Below are positions 51,899-63,500 of a stretch of DNA of 64,000 bases, piece after piece. The notes under the pieces are model-generated. The model did no database searches. It was not told the origin of the DNA and was given only the letters and a program-made list of their open reading frames with translations. Made by a program: the position numbers and the translations under genes. Within the stretch, counting starts at the first letter, position 1, and every line of letters begins with the position of its first letter. Source of the DNA: an uncultured Clostridia bacterium (GTDB lineage: Bacteria > Bacillota > Clostridia > TANB77 > CAG-508); NCBI GenBank assembly GCA_944393505.1, contig CALYAK010000003.1:1-64000 (forward strand), read 5' to 3'.

Positions 51899-52201
51899 AT
51901 GGCAAAAATGAATATTGATAAAACAACACCTTGGCAAGATTTGACGCCTGGTGGAACAATCTATCAATCTGGAAATGCTATGGAATTCAAAACAGGAGAT
52001 TGGAGAAGCATTAAACCGATTTATCTTTCGGAAAAATGCAAACAATGTGGTCTTTGTTTTCCAGTATGTCCAGATAATGCAATTCCAGTAAAACAAGATG
52101 GAAATCGTACAGATTTTAATTATGATTACTGTAAAGGATGTGGCGTTTGTGCAAAAGTATGTCCTTTTGGAGCAATCGAAATGAGTAAGGAGGGAGAATA
52201 A
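51899..52201 (+). CDS. porD: 2-oxoacid:ferredoxin oxidoreductase delta (ferredoxin) subunit
   Basis: The 100-aa subunit carries two 4Fe-4S motifs, CKQCGLCFPVCPDNAI and CKGCGVCAKVCPFGAI, which pass electrons to ferredoxin. It begins at an ATG 51 nt after porG. The segment before the ATG has GGATGG-like purines rather than a strong ribosome site. It ends 1 nt before porA. Confidence 0.95.
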   Translation: MAKMNIDKTTPWQDLTPGGTIYQSGNAMEFKTGDWRSIKPIYLSEKCKQCGLCFPVCPDNAIPVKQDGNRTDFNYDYCKGCGVCAKVCPFGAIEMSKEGE

Positions 52202-52202
52202 G

Positions 52203-53390
52203 ATGGGAATTCGTGAACGTTTAAGTGGTAATGAAGCTTCTGCAATTGCAATGAAGCAAATTAATCCAGATGTTGTAGCAGCATTTCCGATTACACCTTC
52301 TACTGAAATACCACAATATTTTTCTAGTTTTGTTAGTAATGGACTAGTTGATACAGAATTTGTTGCAGTTGAAAGCGAGCATAGTGCAATGAGTGCTTGT
52401 ATCGGTGCAGAAGCTGCTGGTGCTAGAGCAATGACCGCTACTTCTTCTAATGGTCTTTCTTTTATGTGGGAAATGATCTATATTGCATCAAGTAGCCGTC
52501 TTCCAATTGTTATGTCTTTAGTCAATCGTGCCGTTTCTGGCCCACTTAATATCCACAATGATCACTCAGACGCAATGGGTGTCCGTGATGCTGGTTGGAT
52601 TATGCTTTTCTCAGAGAATAATCAAGAAGCTTATGATAACTTGATTATGGCTCATCGAATTGCAGAGCATAAAGATGTATTATTACCATTAATGGTATGT
52701 CAAGATGGATTTATCACATCTCATTCTATTGAAAATATTGAATTAATTGAAGATGAAAAAGTAAAAGATTTTGTTGGAACTTATCATCCAGAACATTATT
52801 TATTAAATGATAAAGAACCAATCTCAGTTGGTCCTATGGATTTACAAGCATTTTTAGCAGAGCATAAGTACCAACAAGCAGTTGCTATGAGAAATGCCAA
52901 AAAAGTAATTCTTGATGTAGCAGCTGATTTTGAAAAAATGACTGGTAGAAAATATAGCTTCTTTGAAGAATATCGTTTAGAAGATGCTGATATCGCAATT
53001 GTTTGCATGAACTCAACCGCTGGAACAACCAAAGATGTTGTTGATTCTTTAAGAGAAAAAGGCATTAAAGCAGGTCTTTTAAAAGTTCGTGTTTTTCGTC
53101 CTTTCCCAGCAGAAGAGATTGCGAAAGCATTGTCTGGTTTAAAAGCAATTGCTGTTTTGGACAAGGCTGATTCGTTAAATGCAGCAGGTGGTGCACTATT
53201 TACTGATCTTACTTCTGCTATGTATACGAATAGTGTTTCTGTTCCTACTTTAAGCTATATCTATGGTATTGGAGGAAGAGATACTACTTCAAAGGATATT
53301 GAATCCGTTTATACCGATTTACAAGAAGTTGTAAAAAGCAACCATATTGAAAATCCTTATCGCCATCTTGGTGTTCGAGGATTAAATTAA
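52203..53390 (+). CDS. porA: 2-oxoacid:ferredoxin oxidoreductase alpha subunit
   Basis: The 395-aa subunit contains the pyrimidine-binding domain for thiamine diphosphate: FPITPSTEIPQYFS, VESEHSAMSACIGAEAAGARAMTATSSNG, NIHNDHSDAMGVRDAGW, and the C-terminal domain beginning YRLEDADIAIVCMNSTAGT. The ATG has AAGGAGGG and directly follows porD, so translation is coupled. Pyruvate is the likely substrate from overall similarity; branched-chain 2-oxoacids cannot be excluded. Confidence 0.94.
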   Translation: MGIRERLSGNEASAIAMKQINPDVVAAFPITPSTEIPQYFSSFVSNGLVDTEFVAVESEHSAMSACIGAEAAGARAMTATSSNGLSFMWEMIYIASSSRLPIVMSLVNRAVSGPLNIHNDHSDAMGVRDAGWIMLFSENNQEAYDNLIMAHRIAEHKDVLLPLMVCQDGFITSHSIENIELIEDEKVKDFVGTYHPEHYLLNDKEPISVGPMDLQAFLAEHKYQQAVAMRNAKKVILDVAADFEKMTGRKYSFFEEYRLEDADIAIVCMNSTAGTTKDVVDSLREKGIKAGLLKVRVFRPFPAEEIAKALSGLKAIAVLDKADSLNAAGGALFTDLTSAMYTNSVSVPTLSYIYGIGGRDTTSKDIESVYTDLQEVVKSNHIENPYRHLGVRGLN

Positions 53391-53410
53391 GGAAAGGGAG
53401 GAAAAAAATT

Positions 53411-54367
53411 ATGGCATATAATTTAAAAGAAGTGATGACAAAACCGGATCGTTTTACCTCTGGTCATAGAATGTGTGCTGGATGTGGAGCTCCACCCGTT
53501 GCTCGTATGGTTTTACGTGCTGTTAAACCAGAAGATCATGTTGTTGTATCCAATGCAACTGGTTGTATGGAAGTTTCTACTTGTATGTATCCTTATACAG
53601 CTTGGACAGACTCCTATATCCACACCGCTTTTGAGAACGCTGCCTCTACTTGCTCAGGAGCAGAAGCTGCTTATCGTTCCATGAAAAAACAAGGAAAATT
53701 ACCTGCTGATAAAGATACCAAGTTCATTACCTTTGGAGGAGATGGCGGTACTTATGATATCGGTCTTCAAGCTCTTTCTGGAGCAATGGAAAGAGGACAC
53801 GATATGGTTTATGTTTGCTATGATAATGGTGCTTACATGAATACTGGTATTCAACGTTCTTCTGCAACTCCAAAATTTGCAGATACAACAACCACACCAG
53901 CAGGAAGTGTCATTCCTGGAAAAGCACAATGCCGTAAAGATCTTACTAGTATTATGGTTTCTCACCATATTCCATATGTTGCACAAACACTTTGTATGAC
54001 AAACTTTAAAGATCTTTATGAAAAAGCAGAAAAAGCAATTTATACACCAGGTCCAGCATTTTTAAATGTAATGGCTCCTTGTCCAAGAGGATGGGGATAT
54101 CCAACTGAAATGTTAATGCAAATTAATAAATTGGCTGCTGATACTTGTTATTGGCCATTATATGAAGTAGTCGATGGTCATTATAAAATCAACTATAAGC
54201 CAGCAAAAAAATTACCTGTTGAAGAATTCTTAAAACCTCAAAAAAGATTTAAACATATGTTTCAACCAGGAAATGAATGGATGATTGAAGAGTTCCAAAG
54301 AATTGTCGATGAAAGATGGCAACAATTATTGGATCTAGAAAAGTTAACCAATGAGGAACAAGCTTAA
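53411..54367 (+). CDS. porB: 2-oxoacid:ferredoxin oxidoreductase beta subunit
   Basis: The 318-aa subunit binds the pyrophosphate of thiamine diphosphate and a proximal cluster: HRMCAGCGAPPVARM with two cysteines, NATGCMEVST, FGGDGGTYDIGLQAL and CYDNGAYMNTGIQRS. Together with porG, porD and porA it makes a complete enzyme that oxidises 2-oxoacids and reduces ferredoxin. RBS GGAAAGGGAGG precedes the ATG. Confidence 0.95.
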   Translation: MAYNLKEVMTKPDRFTSGHRMCAGCGAPPVARMVLRAVKPEDHVVVSNATGCMEVSTCMYPYTAWTDSYIHTAFENAASTCSGAEAAYRSMKKQGKLPADKDTKFITFGGDGGTYDIGLQALSGAMERGHDMVYVCYDNGAYMNTGIQRSSATPKFADTTTTPAGSVIPGKAQCRKDLTSIMVSHHIPYVAQTLCMTNFKDLYEKAEKAIYTPGPAFLNVMAPCPRGWGYPTEMLMQINKLAADTCYWPLYEVVDGHYKINYKPAKKLPVEEFLKPQKRFKHMFQPGNEWMIEEFQRIVDERWQQLLDLEKLTNEEQA

Positions 54368-54384
54368 AATTTTATAACCTTATA

Positions 54385-54423
54385 CAAAAAAAGCAGATGG
54401 ATTTTATCTTTCCATCTGTTTTT
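54385..54423. terminator. bidirectional terminator after porB
   Basis: A stem of about 13 bp (54388-54401 with 54411-54423) with A and T runs lies between porB and the convergent 54435 gene. Confidence 0.85.
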
Positions 54424-54434
54424 ATTGTTTTCGA

Positions 54435-55781
54435 TTATTCTCGATTAAAGGAATATTCAAATTCTGTACCTTCTCCTAGTGACATCGAAAATGTCTTCTT
54501 TACCGCATAAGTAGCATTTGGTTGCTCTTCATTTTTTATCGTTACCTCATAACGATAAATATAATCATAAGTTTCAAAATTGCTTACACCAATTGTATTT
54601 TTTGCAAAGAAGTTTTCTTTCACATAATTTTCAAAGTCTCCTAGTGTTGGGAAATTTTCATTTCGGTAAGTTTCATTTAATTTTTGATAAGCATATTCAT
54701 AATCTCCCGCATTAATTGCTGTGAATAGCTTGATTAAATTTAATTGCATTTTTCCTTCTACATTCGCTTGGTTATATTGTTCCACAAATTCCGGTAAATC
54801 AATCGTATACGTATCTAATAGAACTGTATAGTTCATTGGTGAAGTTGCTCGAATGATATAGTAATTTCCATAATCATCAATCAAAGTATATTGTGTATAT
54901 TCGTCAGTTTCTTCTATTTTGTATTGATCCAGTCCTTTTACTTCATAAGTATTTAAATAATTGATGTATTCTTCTTCTGATTCGAAATCTTCATATTGCT
55001 TCATCATTTCTGGAAGCATTGACGTGAATTGTTCTTGATGATTTGTCACATATTCTTGATAACTAGAACGAGTCGGATATTTCGCTTTTTGATACTCTGT
55101 GTCTAATCTGCTATAGGCATAATCCGTGTAAAACAAATTCTCTTTTAACCAAGTTTCAAAATAGCGAGTAATCATTTCTTCTTCCATTATTGTCATTTTT
55201 GCATATTTGTTATAATCATTTTTCTCAATTGTTTCGATCGAAACAAGCTCTGTTTTTTCGGTTCGATAATTTTCATAGGCACGTGCTTGAATTGGTTCTA
55301 CTGCATAAGTAGAATTCTCATTGTCGATATAAACAAGTGCATAACACTCTTTTCCCTGGTTATTTGTTTCAATGATTCCATATACCAAGTAAATTGGATT
55401 GGTTAAGTCATCTTTATAATACATTTCTCTTGCTCGAAAAGATTCTCCTGTTCCACTCGTTCTTTGAGCAATACTAATTGCATTTGAAGATGTAATTTGA
55501 TTTGTACTTTTGTAAGAATCTGCTAACACTTGATAAACTGCATCTTGATTTCCCATTTGTAAATATAAATAGTAGTTGGTCATCAATTTTTCAATGGAAA
55601 AGAATTCATCTTGTCCACGGACAGGAATGATATGTTCTTCGATATCGACTTCCATATTCTCATCTCTTGTTTCAGCCCACTCTTTTGCTTCTTTTTCTTG
55701 ATTTAATTTTACCAAAATAACACCTGCTAAGATGAGCAAAAGTAGTAATACGATGATCACGATAATTCTTGCTTTCTTCAA
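54435..55781 (-). CDS. single-pass membrane protein, partner of the cell-wall hydrolase (copy 2)
   Basis: The 448-aa protein has an N-terminal transmembrane helix (about residues 5-25, IIVIIVLLLLLILAGVILV) and a large extracellular part that looks like two or three NTF2-like alpha+beta units: AFVYQVLADSYKS-type segments, LFTAINAGDYEYAYQKLNETYR, then ENYVKENFF and YDYIYRYEVTI. VirB8/TcpC-type secretion proteins have this plan, but I cannot prove homology by eye. Start TTG with AAAGGAG. It follows the 1113-aa gene by 17 nt. Confidence 0.75.
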   Translation of the reverse strand: MKKARIIVIIVLLLLLILAGVILVKLNQEKEAKEWAETRDENMEVDIEEHIIPVRGQDEFFSIEKLMTNYYLYLQMGNQDAVYQVLADSYKSTNQITSSNAISIAQRTSGTGESFRAREMYYKDDLTNPIYLVYGIIETNNQGKECYALVYIDNENSTYAVEPIQARAYENYRTEKTELVSIETIEKNDYNKYAKMTIMEEEMITRYFETWLKENLFYTDYAYSRLDTEYQKAKYPTRSSYQEYVTNHQEQFTSMLPEMMKQYEDFESEEEYINYLNTYEVKGLDQYKIEETDEYTQYTLIDDYGNYYIIRATSPMNYTVLLDTYTIDLPEFVEQYNQANVEGKMQLNLIKLFTAINAGDYEYAYQKLNETYRNENFPTLGDFENYVKENFFAKNTIGVSNFETYDYIYRYEVTIKNEEQPNATYAVKKTFSMSLGEGTEFEYSFNRE

Positions 55782-55798
55782 TTTTTTTCTCCTTTCAC

Positions 55799-58700
55799 TT
55801 ATCTTTTTCCATGAATTAAATGATAACAGTTAACAGAAGTAAATACGTCCTTAATATCTAGCCATCCAGATTTTCCATTACTGTTCGAAGAAGTTGTCGT
55901 ATTCATATTAAAGATTTGTGTACCATCTTCACTAATGTCAACAATTGGCATCCAGTGCTGGTTACTCGTATATCGACTAGTTCCTCCTCGATTAGCTCCT
56001 TGTACGTGTACAATAACTTCTCCACCATTCCTTAAATGATTTCGAATCTCTGTTAATTGACTATCCGATAACTGTGTAGTTACACCTCCTGGACAAGCAG
56101 AATGTAACATACGACTCGTTAAATTGAATTCATAAATATTGCGACTCCAACTTGGCAAAGTTGTATCTCCATAACCACTTGCTATCGTACTTGCAGATGT
56201 ACAGTAACATCCTGCAGCAGCCAAAGTACTTCCTCCTGAAGAAGTTTGATTGATCCAAGGTCCATAATCTTGTAAATACCAAGTATAGGTTTTTCCATTG
56301 GAACTAGTATAGGTTTTGAAAGTATAGCCAGAGATATCAGTTGATCCAACTTCTCCTCCCGATCTTTCTACATAAGTAAAGATTTCTTGTTCATTAGCAG
56401 ATGTTCTTGTAATAGACAAATTTGGTGCATAGCTAAATTGCGCAATTTGACTGGCTGTATAGTAAATATAATATTTTCTTCCAAAAACTTCTCCTGCGGA
56501 AGATTGACTAAAATCATAGACACCTTTTACATAAGTTTCAAAAGCTGCATCTCTTGCAGGAATGTGTCCAGCTGAACCTCCTCCTAGAAGACACCACCAG
56601 TTATCCCAGATATATCGATTATGCTGCCATGAATTGACTTCATATAAAGCAGCACCTTCTTGGTAAACTGTTTTAAATGACTTTCCATTTCTGGTCGGTA
56701 AATGTCCAAAATTAATTTGAATTGCGGTTAGTGCCCATAATTGTTGTTTGGATAAGTTTAATCCTGCTGTACTCGATTTTACTGCACTTAAATATACTTC
56801 TCGTATATTTTCTCCTACTTCGTCGACTACTTCTTTTTCAATATAGATTTGAAAACTTGCGATTTCTCCACTTGCATATTGGGCCTCATGTCCTCTTGTT
56901 AACTTTGTTCCTACATAAGTCTCAATACTTTCTACTTCGAGTTCCTGTCCATTTTCCAACACTTTTCCTGGAACATTGAATTTACTATGATGGGATTTCC
57001 ATTGAATATCTGCATTTCCGATTGTCGGCCAACCAATGGTATCATCATACATTAAATAGTATTTTCCATCTGATGATTGCGGTGCTTCTCCTGAATGAGA
57101 AAATTGTCTTAAATATTCTGCTAATCCTCCAATAGATGAAGAAGTAAAAGAATCTGTTCCAAAAATATTTAAATCAAGAGTTGTAACACCATAATTATGT
57201 CCCGTTAAACGATATAGGATATAACGCATAACCGTTTCATAAATCTGTGTTCTTTCTGTTGAGCCTAATAACTCAAATAGCATTTCTGCTCCTGTTACTA
57301 AGTTTTCTCTTGGTGATAGTGGAGCACTACTTCCTGGGACATCATATAAGATATAGATCCCTTCTACTTTTGTTCCAACCGATGTTGAATTTGTTGTCGG
57401 AGTTGCTTCTGTTCCTGATTGCTCACTCTCACTTGGTTCAGATGGTCTTAATGCAAAGTTAAAGTCTCTTTTGGTTCTTGTTGAACTAGTTGCTCCATTG
57501 ACGCGAATATCAGTAAGGTTTCCACAATTATAATATAGTCCATTTCCAGCATAAATCTGTACATGACCTGCATAATTTCCTTTATTATCATTCATGATAA
57601 TAATATCACCTGGTTGGATCGCATCAAAGGATGATACAACTTCCCATCCTAATGGATTATCCGCAAAAGTAGAGGATGTCCATTGATGACCGCCAAAAGT
57701 TGCTTTATAGCCTGCTTCATATAAAACCCAAGAAACAAATCCACTACAATCAACAGTTCCTCCTGTTGAAGTAATTGGAATACTTCCAGTTCCTCCATAA
57801 GTAAAGCCATTCGTTGCTACATAAGATTTGCAAGTTGCTGCTTTTTCCAAAATTGTTTTTGCAAATCCAGTCACTTGCGAAAGATCAATTTCTTGTTCTT
57901 CCGATGTTCCTGTTGTTGCTCCAGGTAAGCTTCCTAAATCTGTTACAATAAAACTTAAAAATGCGTCTGTGTTATCTTTTGTAATGGTAGTTCCTGCTTG
58001 CCAAGTTTGATATCTTGTTGAAACATTTACAGTTTTTAAAATATTGGTAATATCGATTTTTTCATAATCAATTGTTGTTTGATTCGTCTCGGAATCGGTT
58101 GTACTTGATTTGATAGTCCACTCTCCAATACGATCTGCACAATCAGAAGGACTCGTTTCTTTGTTATATACGGTTGGATTCGGTGTATCCGTTCGATCTG
58201 TATAGATTGGTTCTACTGTTTTTTCAATAAATAGAGTTCTTGCCTCTGTTATAATCGGTGTTAACGATGTTACATAGCTTACTTGTGTCGTTGGATTTTC
58301 CGCATATTCGCTCGTTACTTGTGAATTTGATCCTTCTACTGTTACACCATCTACGGTTGTATAGGATGATGTAGTTTGTGTTCCTGTTATTTGTGTTGTC
58401 GTCGTTGTTGTCGTTAAAGATTCTAATAAGGTAATTTCGATGGTTGTATTTTTTGTGTAATCTGCTAAAGCATTAACAAAATTCGGACTTTGTGTAATCA
58501 AACATAAGGCAACAAAAAATTCAAAAGGTGTTGAATATGGTGAAACCATAACAATATAATTAAATTCATTCTTAGAAATATGAACCGTTCCATCTGGATC
58601 GATGGTTGTGCTAGCAACGATCATGTTATCTCCGTCAATGGTAAAATAGTTTTTCGCACTCGCATTTCCACTTGCAATCATATTTTCCATTTCTTCTTTT

Positions 58701-59140
58701 TCAACATAACTTAAAGAAATGGTACTTCCATCACTACTACCTCTTTTTACCGTGATAACACCTTGTAAGCCATCTCCTCCCATATATGGATAAGAAGTTA
58801 CAATCTCTGCTTCCATCCAGTTGGTTAGATATTCAATATTTCCTCCTAAGTTTAATTCAGATGCATCTAATCCAGCAGCTTCTAATCGCTTCATAATTTC
58901 TTCTTTAAAATCTTCTGGAATGACAATATTTTTATCTTCAACTGTTACAACATCTTTTAAACCAGATGCTACTTCTGATAATTTTTCAAAAGCACCATCA
59001 ATAACACCCCAGAATAAAGCAGCCACTAGGATAAAAATGAGAAGTCCTATCACAGCTAGTTTTACCACTTTTTTTGCCATTCTTTTTACAACAGCACCCA
59101 TTTTTTTGAAAACTTTTGATCCGTTTTCTTCTTCGTTCAT
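55799..59140 (-). CDS. large membrane-anchored cell-wall hydrolase with NlpC/P60 and C39-like domains (copy 2)
   Basis: The 1113-aa protein has a basic N-terminus, one transmembrane helix (about residues 27-50, KLAVIGLLIFILVAALFWGVI), a long Thr-rich extracellular region, and an NlpC/P60 domain near residues 430-560 with GGTVDCSGFVSW (catalytic Cys) and GHVQIYAGNG (His). Next comes a lysozyme-like region that has lost clear catalytic residues (IGWPTIGN). The end resembles a C39-like peptidase (AAAGCYCTSASTIASG, then NQHWMPIVDIS). RBS GAGGTGAGG precedes the ATG. Such anchored lysozyme-peptidase proteins occur in Gram-positive conjugation or secretion machines. Confidence 0.82.
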   Translation of the reverse strand: MNEEENGSKVFKKMGAVVKRMAKKVVKLAVIGLLIFILVAALFWGVIDGAFEKLSEVASGLKDVVTVEDKNIVIPEDFKEEIMKRLEAAGLDASELNLGGNIEYLTNWMEAEIVTSYPYMGGDGLQGVITVKRGSSDGSTISLSYVEKEEMENMIASGNASAKNYFTIDGDNMIVASTTIDPDGTVHISKNEFNYIVMVSPYSTPFEFFVALCLITQSPNFVNALADYTKNTTIEITLLESLTTTTTTTQITGTQTTSSYTTVDGVTVEGSNSQVTSEYAENPTTQVSYVTSLTPIITEARTLFIEKTVEPIYTDRTDTPNPTVYNKETSPSDCADRIGEWTIKSSTTDSETNQTTIDYEKIDITNILKTVNVSTRYQTWQAGTTITKDNTDAFLSFIVTDLGSLPGATTGTSEEQEIDLSQVTGFAKTILEKAATCKSYVATNGFTYGGTGSIPITSTGGTVDCSGFVSWVLYEAGYKATFGGHQWTSSTFADNPLGWEVVSSFDAIQPGDIIIMNDNKGNYAGHVQIYAGNGLYYNCGNLTDIRVNGATSSTRTKRDFNFALRPSEPSESEQSGTEATPTTNSTSVGTKVEGIYILYDVPGSSAPLSPRENLVTGAEMLFELLGSTERTQIYETVMRYILYRLTGHNYGVTTLDLNIFGTDSFTSSSIGGLAEYLRQFSHSGEAPQSSDGKYYLMYDDTIGWPTIGNADIQWKSHHSKFNVPGKVLENGQELEVESIETYVGTKLTRGHEAQYASGEIASFQIYIEKEVVDEVGENIREVYLSAVKSSTAGLNLSKQQLWALTAIQINFGHLPTRNGKSFKTVYQEGAALYEVNSWQHNRYIWDNWWCLLGGGSAGHIPARDAAFETYVKGVYDFSQSSAGEVFGRKYYIYYTASQIAQFSYAPNLSITRTSANEQEIFTYVERSGGEVGSTDISGYTFKTYTSSNGKTYTWYLQDYGPWINQTSSGGSTLAAAGCYCTSASTIASGYGDTTLPSWSRNIYEFNLTSRMLHSACPGGVTTQLSDSQLTEIRNHLRNGGEVIVHVQGANRGGTSRYTSNQHWMPIVDISEDGTQIFNMNTTTSSNSNGKSGWLDIKDVFTSVNCYHLIHGKR

Positions 59141-59175
59141 TGCCTCACCTCTTCTTTTAAACCATTTTTCTTTCT

Positions 59176-60510
59176 CTATTTATTAAACGAATATTCAAAA
59201 TTGGTTCCTTCTCCAAGAGACATCGAGAAGGTCTTCTTTACCACATAAGCAGCACTTGGTTGTTCTTCATTTCGAATCGTTACCTCATAACGGTAGATGT
59301 AGTCATAATTTGCAAAATTGCTTACACCGATTTCATTCTTTGTGTAAAAAGTTTCTTTTACGTAATTTTCGAAATCTGTTAATGTTGGGAAATTCTCTGT
59401 TCGGAAAGTTTGATTCAATTTCTGATAAGCATAACGATAATTTCCTTCATTAATTGCTGTGAAAAGCTTAATTAAATTTAATTGTACCTTTCCTGCTGTA
59501 TCTGCTTGTTGATATTGACTTACAACCTCTGGTAAATCAATTGTATAAGTATCTAAAATTAACGTATAATCGGTTGGAGACGTCACACGGAAAATATAGT
59601 AATTTCCAGCTCGATCTAGACAAATATATTGTGTATATTCCTCTGTTGTCGTTGTTTGGTATTGATCTAATTTTAACATTCCTGCATCATTTTTGCGGTT
59701 TGCCAAATAGGTTCGATACTCTGTTTCAGAGGTAAATCGATTTGCTTGGTAATTAGGATCTAATTTCTGATAAGCTCTGCTTGCATTTAATAAAGTATCC
59801 ATTTCATAGTCATCCATTAATAACGTACAAATTTCTTCATCTGTTACATTGGTATAACCAGAAAATTTATTGTATTGATTACTTTGTATTGCTTTCGGTT
59901 CGATAACTTCTCTTCCGTTCCTAATATTTTGATAACGAGCTTGGTTAATTTCTTCAATCGAATACGTAATATTCTCTAGATCCACTCGTAAGATTAGATA
60001 ATACTCTCTTTTTTGGACATCAGATTCATTTACTTGTCGATAATCTATATCCATATTAAATTCATCCGTCATATCGATCACATAAGGAACATCGTAAACG
60101 GTTCCTTGCACAAAGAAAATTGGATAATCAAAATCATCTTGCATTTCTACAGAATCGATTTTGACAATTGGTTGCTGATTTTGAATTGGCATAACCTTTT
60201 CAAAGACATTTTCTTCTGTAATACTTTGTGAGTTAATCACTTCTTCATCTAATAAGTGGTAAATAATCTTACTACTTTTATACCCAATATTAGCAAAGTA
60301 GGTACGAAGGGTTTTATCAACCGCCATATAGCGGTTATACGTATCAATTTCTTGCATCGAGGAATCGACTTCCTCCATCACTGGTTCTGGTGTTGCTTCT
60401 TGAATTTCCTGAATGGTTCCTCTTTTTTGAAGAATAAATCCCAAAAGAACAATTGCTAAAATCACTAGAACTATGATGAAAAAGATAATGAGTCCTTTAA
60501 TATGTTTCAT
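59176..60510 (-). CDS. single-pass membrane protein, partner of the cell-wall hydrolase (copy 1)
   Basis: This 444-aa paralogue of the 54435 gene has a transmembrane helix (about residues 7-28, IIFFIIVLVILAIVLLGFIL) and the same closing domain: LFTAINEGNYRYAYQKLNQTFR, DFENYVKETFY, YDYIYRYEVTIRNEEQP, TFSMSLGEGT. The middle part has diverged more. RBS AGAAGGAGG precedes the ATG, 14 nt after the 1000-aa gene, so the pair is co-transcribed. Confidence 0.77.
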   Translation of the reverse strand: MKHIKGLIIFFIIVLVILAIVLLGFILQKRGTIQEIQEATPEPVMEEVDSSMQEIDTYNRYMAVDKTLRTYFANIGYKSSKIIYHLLDEEVINSQSITEENVFEKVMPIQNQQPIVKIDSVEMQDDFDYPIFFVQGTVYDVPYVIDMTDEFNMDIDYRQVNESDVQKREYYLILRVDLENITYSIEEINQARYQNIRNGREVIEPKAIQSNQYNKFSGYTNVTDEEICTLLMDDYEMDTLLNASRAYQKLDPNYQANRFTSETEYRTYLANRKNDAGMLKLDQYQTTTTEEYTQYICLDRAGNYYIFRVTSPTDYTLILDTYTIDLPEVVSQYQQADTAGKVQLNLIKLFTAINEGNYRYAYQKLNQTFRTENFPTLTDFENYVKETFYTKNEIGVSNFANYDYIYRYEVTIRNEEQPSAAYVVKKTFSMSLGEGTNFEYSFNK

Positions 60511-60524
60511 AGAAAATCCTCCTT

Positions 60525-63500
60525 CTAGTGTCTTCCTGCATGAATTAATCCTTTGGTTACAGGATATGCAGGATTAACTGGCGTACTTGATGTCCATCCC
60601 CAACAACCGTCTGGATAACTCGATATCCAGTTTTCCAAGGATGTTGTACGAACATAGCCAATATTGTCTACTACTTGACCATTTCCAATATAGATCGCAA
60701 CGTGTCCATAGATTCTTCCTGCTTGTGTAAAGCTTTCTCCATACACAGCTGCTCCTACTGGAATAATAGAGAAGTCCTTCGACACTCCAAAATTATATCC
60801 AGAACAATATGCACAGCATTTTCTTTCTACTGCTACTCCTGCTGCTTCATAAACATCATTTACCCAAGCAAGACAGTAACCGCCTCTTGCTGAAATTCCA
60901 TAAGCAGCACTATTTTGTGCAACAGCAACAATTTTAAGCTGTAATTCATTTGCTTCTTCACTACCAGATATTCCGATAATTTGGTTACCGCTTTTATCAA
61001 CATAAATTCCTTCATGGAATAACTTCCAGTTTGCTTCTGCTCGACCAACAGATGGATTGGTTTTGAAATAGTGTTGTCCTAATCCCCCACCAGATCGATA
61101 AGCTTGAACATTTTCTCTTAATGCATCTGTATTTCCATATTGATTCCACATCTGAACAAAGTTACCAATATTACCATATTGATATTTAATGGCAACTAAT
61201 GCATCAATTTGTTGTTGATTTAATGGTGGTACACAGGCTTCTGTTGCTTTCTTTACTTCATTTCGACTATCATTAATTTCTTCCATCATGATGGAATCAA
61301 TAATCGAGTTGTCTACCCCATGATCGTAATAACAGTTATCACCAATTTGCCAGGTCTCTACTCCCGTTACTCCTTTTGCAGCAAAACGTTCCACATTATA
61401 TTTTAGTGCAACACCAAAACCAACGGTTGGAATGCCTACACCATCATCTGCAACCATATAGTGGCCTTCACTGTCTGTTCTAGTTCCTTCCCATGCTTTT
61501 AAGAAGTCTAAGAAAGCACTACCAGAACCAGACACTCCTGTAAAAGAAGCTCCAGAAAATAAACTTAAATCTAATTCTGTTACACCATAATTATGTCCTG
61601 TTAAACGATATAGAATATATCGCATAATAGTTTCATAAATTTGTGTTCTTTCATTTGAACCTAATAGTTTGAATAATAACTCTGCTCCTGTTACTAAATT
61701 ATCTCTTGGTGATAATGGTGCACTACTTCCTGGAACATCATAAAGAATATAAATTCCTTCTACGATTACATCCTTTTCTGAACTTGGAGTTGTTGCAACT
61801 GTTCCATTTAGTTCCTCTTGACTTGGAGTAGACGGACGTAAAGCTAAATTGAAATCTTTTTCGGTTCGAGTAGATGTCGTTGCTCCTGGCTCTTGAATCG
61901 CCCCTGTATAACCACAGTTATAATATAGTCCATTTCCAGCATAAATCTGAATGTGTCCTGCATAATTTCCTTTATCATCATTCATGATAATCAGATCACC
62001 TGGTTGAATTGCATCAAAACTAGTAATTTCTTGCCATCCTAAAGGATTTGACTCAAATCTTGATACATTCCATTGATGTCCTCCAAAAGTAGCTCTATAT
62101 CCAGCTTCATATAGAACCCACGAAACAAATCCACTACAATCCACCGTTCCTCCCGTTGATGTGATCGGAACATTCCCTGTTGCCCCATAAGTAAAGCCAT
62201 TACTCGCTACATATTGCTTACAGTCCGCCGCTTTTTCTAAAATATTTCGAGCAAATCCTGTTACTTGACTTAAATCAATTTCCTCTTCTGGTTGAGAACC
62301 AGCACTTGCACTTGGTAGATCACCTGTCTCATTAACAATAAAACTTAAAAATGCATCGGTATTATCTCTTACATCATTTGTTCCAGATTGCCAAGTTTGA
62401 TAATGGGTAGAAATATTCACAGTTTGTACCAAATCTGTAATACTGACTCTTTGATAAGTTCTCGTTACCACCTGATTATTCCCTGTACCGGTTGTTTCAG
62501 TATCGATTAATTCTAAGTTTCCAATTCGATCTTCTAAATCTGTTAAAATTGGTTCAGCATCTTGAACTCGATCTGTGTAGATTGGTTCTACTGTTTTTTC
62601 AACAAATAACGTTCTAGCTTCAGTTACAATTGGAGTAACTGAAGAAATATAGCTAACTTCTACAATTGGATCTTCAACGTAATCAGCCGTAGTTTCTGTT
62701 TCACTGCCGTCTATGCGAACACCATTTTCAGTTTTGTAGGTCATAGTTGTCTGTTTTCCTGCTACATTAGTCGTAGTTGTGGTTGTGGTTAGAGATTCTA
62801 GCAAAGTAATCTCAATTGTCGTATTTTTGGTATAATTTGCTAATTCGTTGACAAATTCTGGACTTTGCGTGATTAAACATAACGCAACAAAAAATTCAAA
62901 AGGAGTCGAATAGGCAGCGACCATCATTTCATAATTAAATTCGTTTCTTTGAATGGATGTTGTTCCATCGGAAGCATAGACTGTTTTCGCTGTTATCATA
63001 TTACTTCCACTCGTAGAAAAGTAGTTTTTTGCATTCGCATCTCCATTGGCAAGCATATTTTCCATATTTTCTAATTCTGTATAGGTAAGGTCTGTTGTCG
63101 TTCCATCCGTATTTCTGCTTTGCACGGTAATTACACCTTGCAAGCCATCTCCCCCCATATATGGATAGGAGGTAACAATTTCTGCTTCCATCCAATTACT
63201 TAAATATTCAATATTTCCTCCTAAATTTAATTCGCTTGCATTTAATCCAACAGCCTCTAGTCGTTTCATGATCTCTTCTTTAAAATCTTCTGGAATAATG
63301 ATGTTTTTATCTTCCACGACAACGGAATCTTTTAGTCCAGATGCTACTTCGGATAATTTTTCAAAAGCTCCATCAATAACACCCCAAAATAATGCTGCAA
63401 TTAACACAAAAACAAGAATTATGATTATAGCAAATTTTATTTTAGTTTTAAAAAATCCCCCTATAAATCTTGCGGCATTCTTTCCTATGTTTTTAAGAAA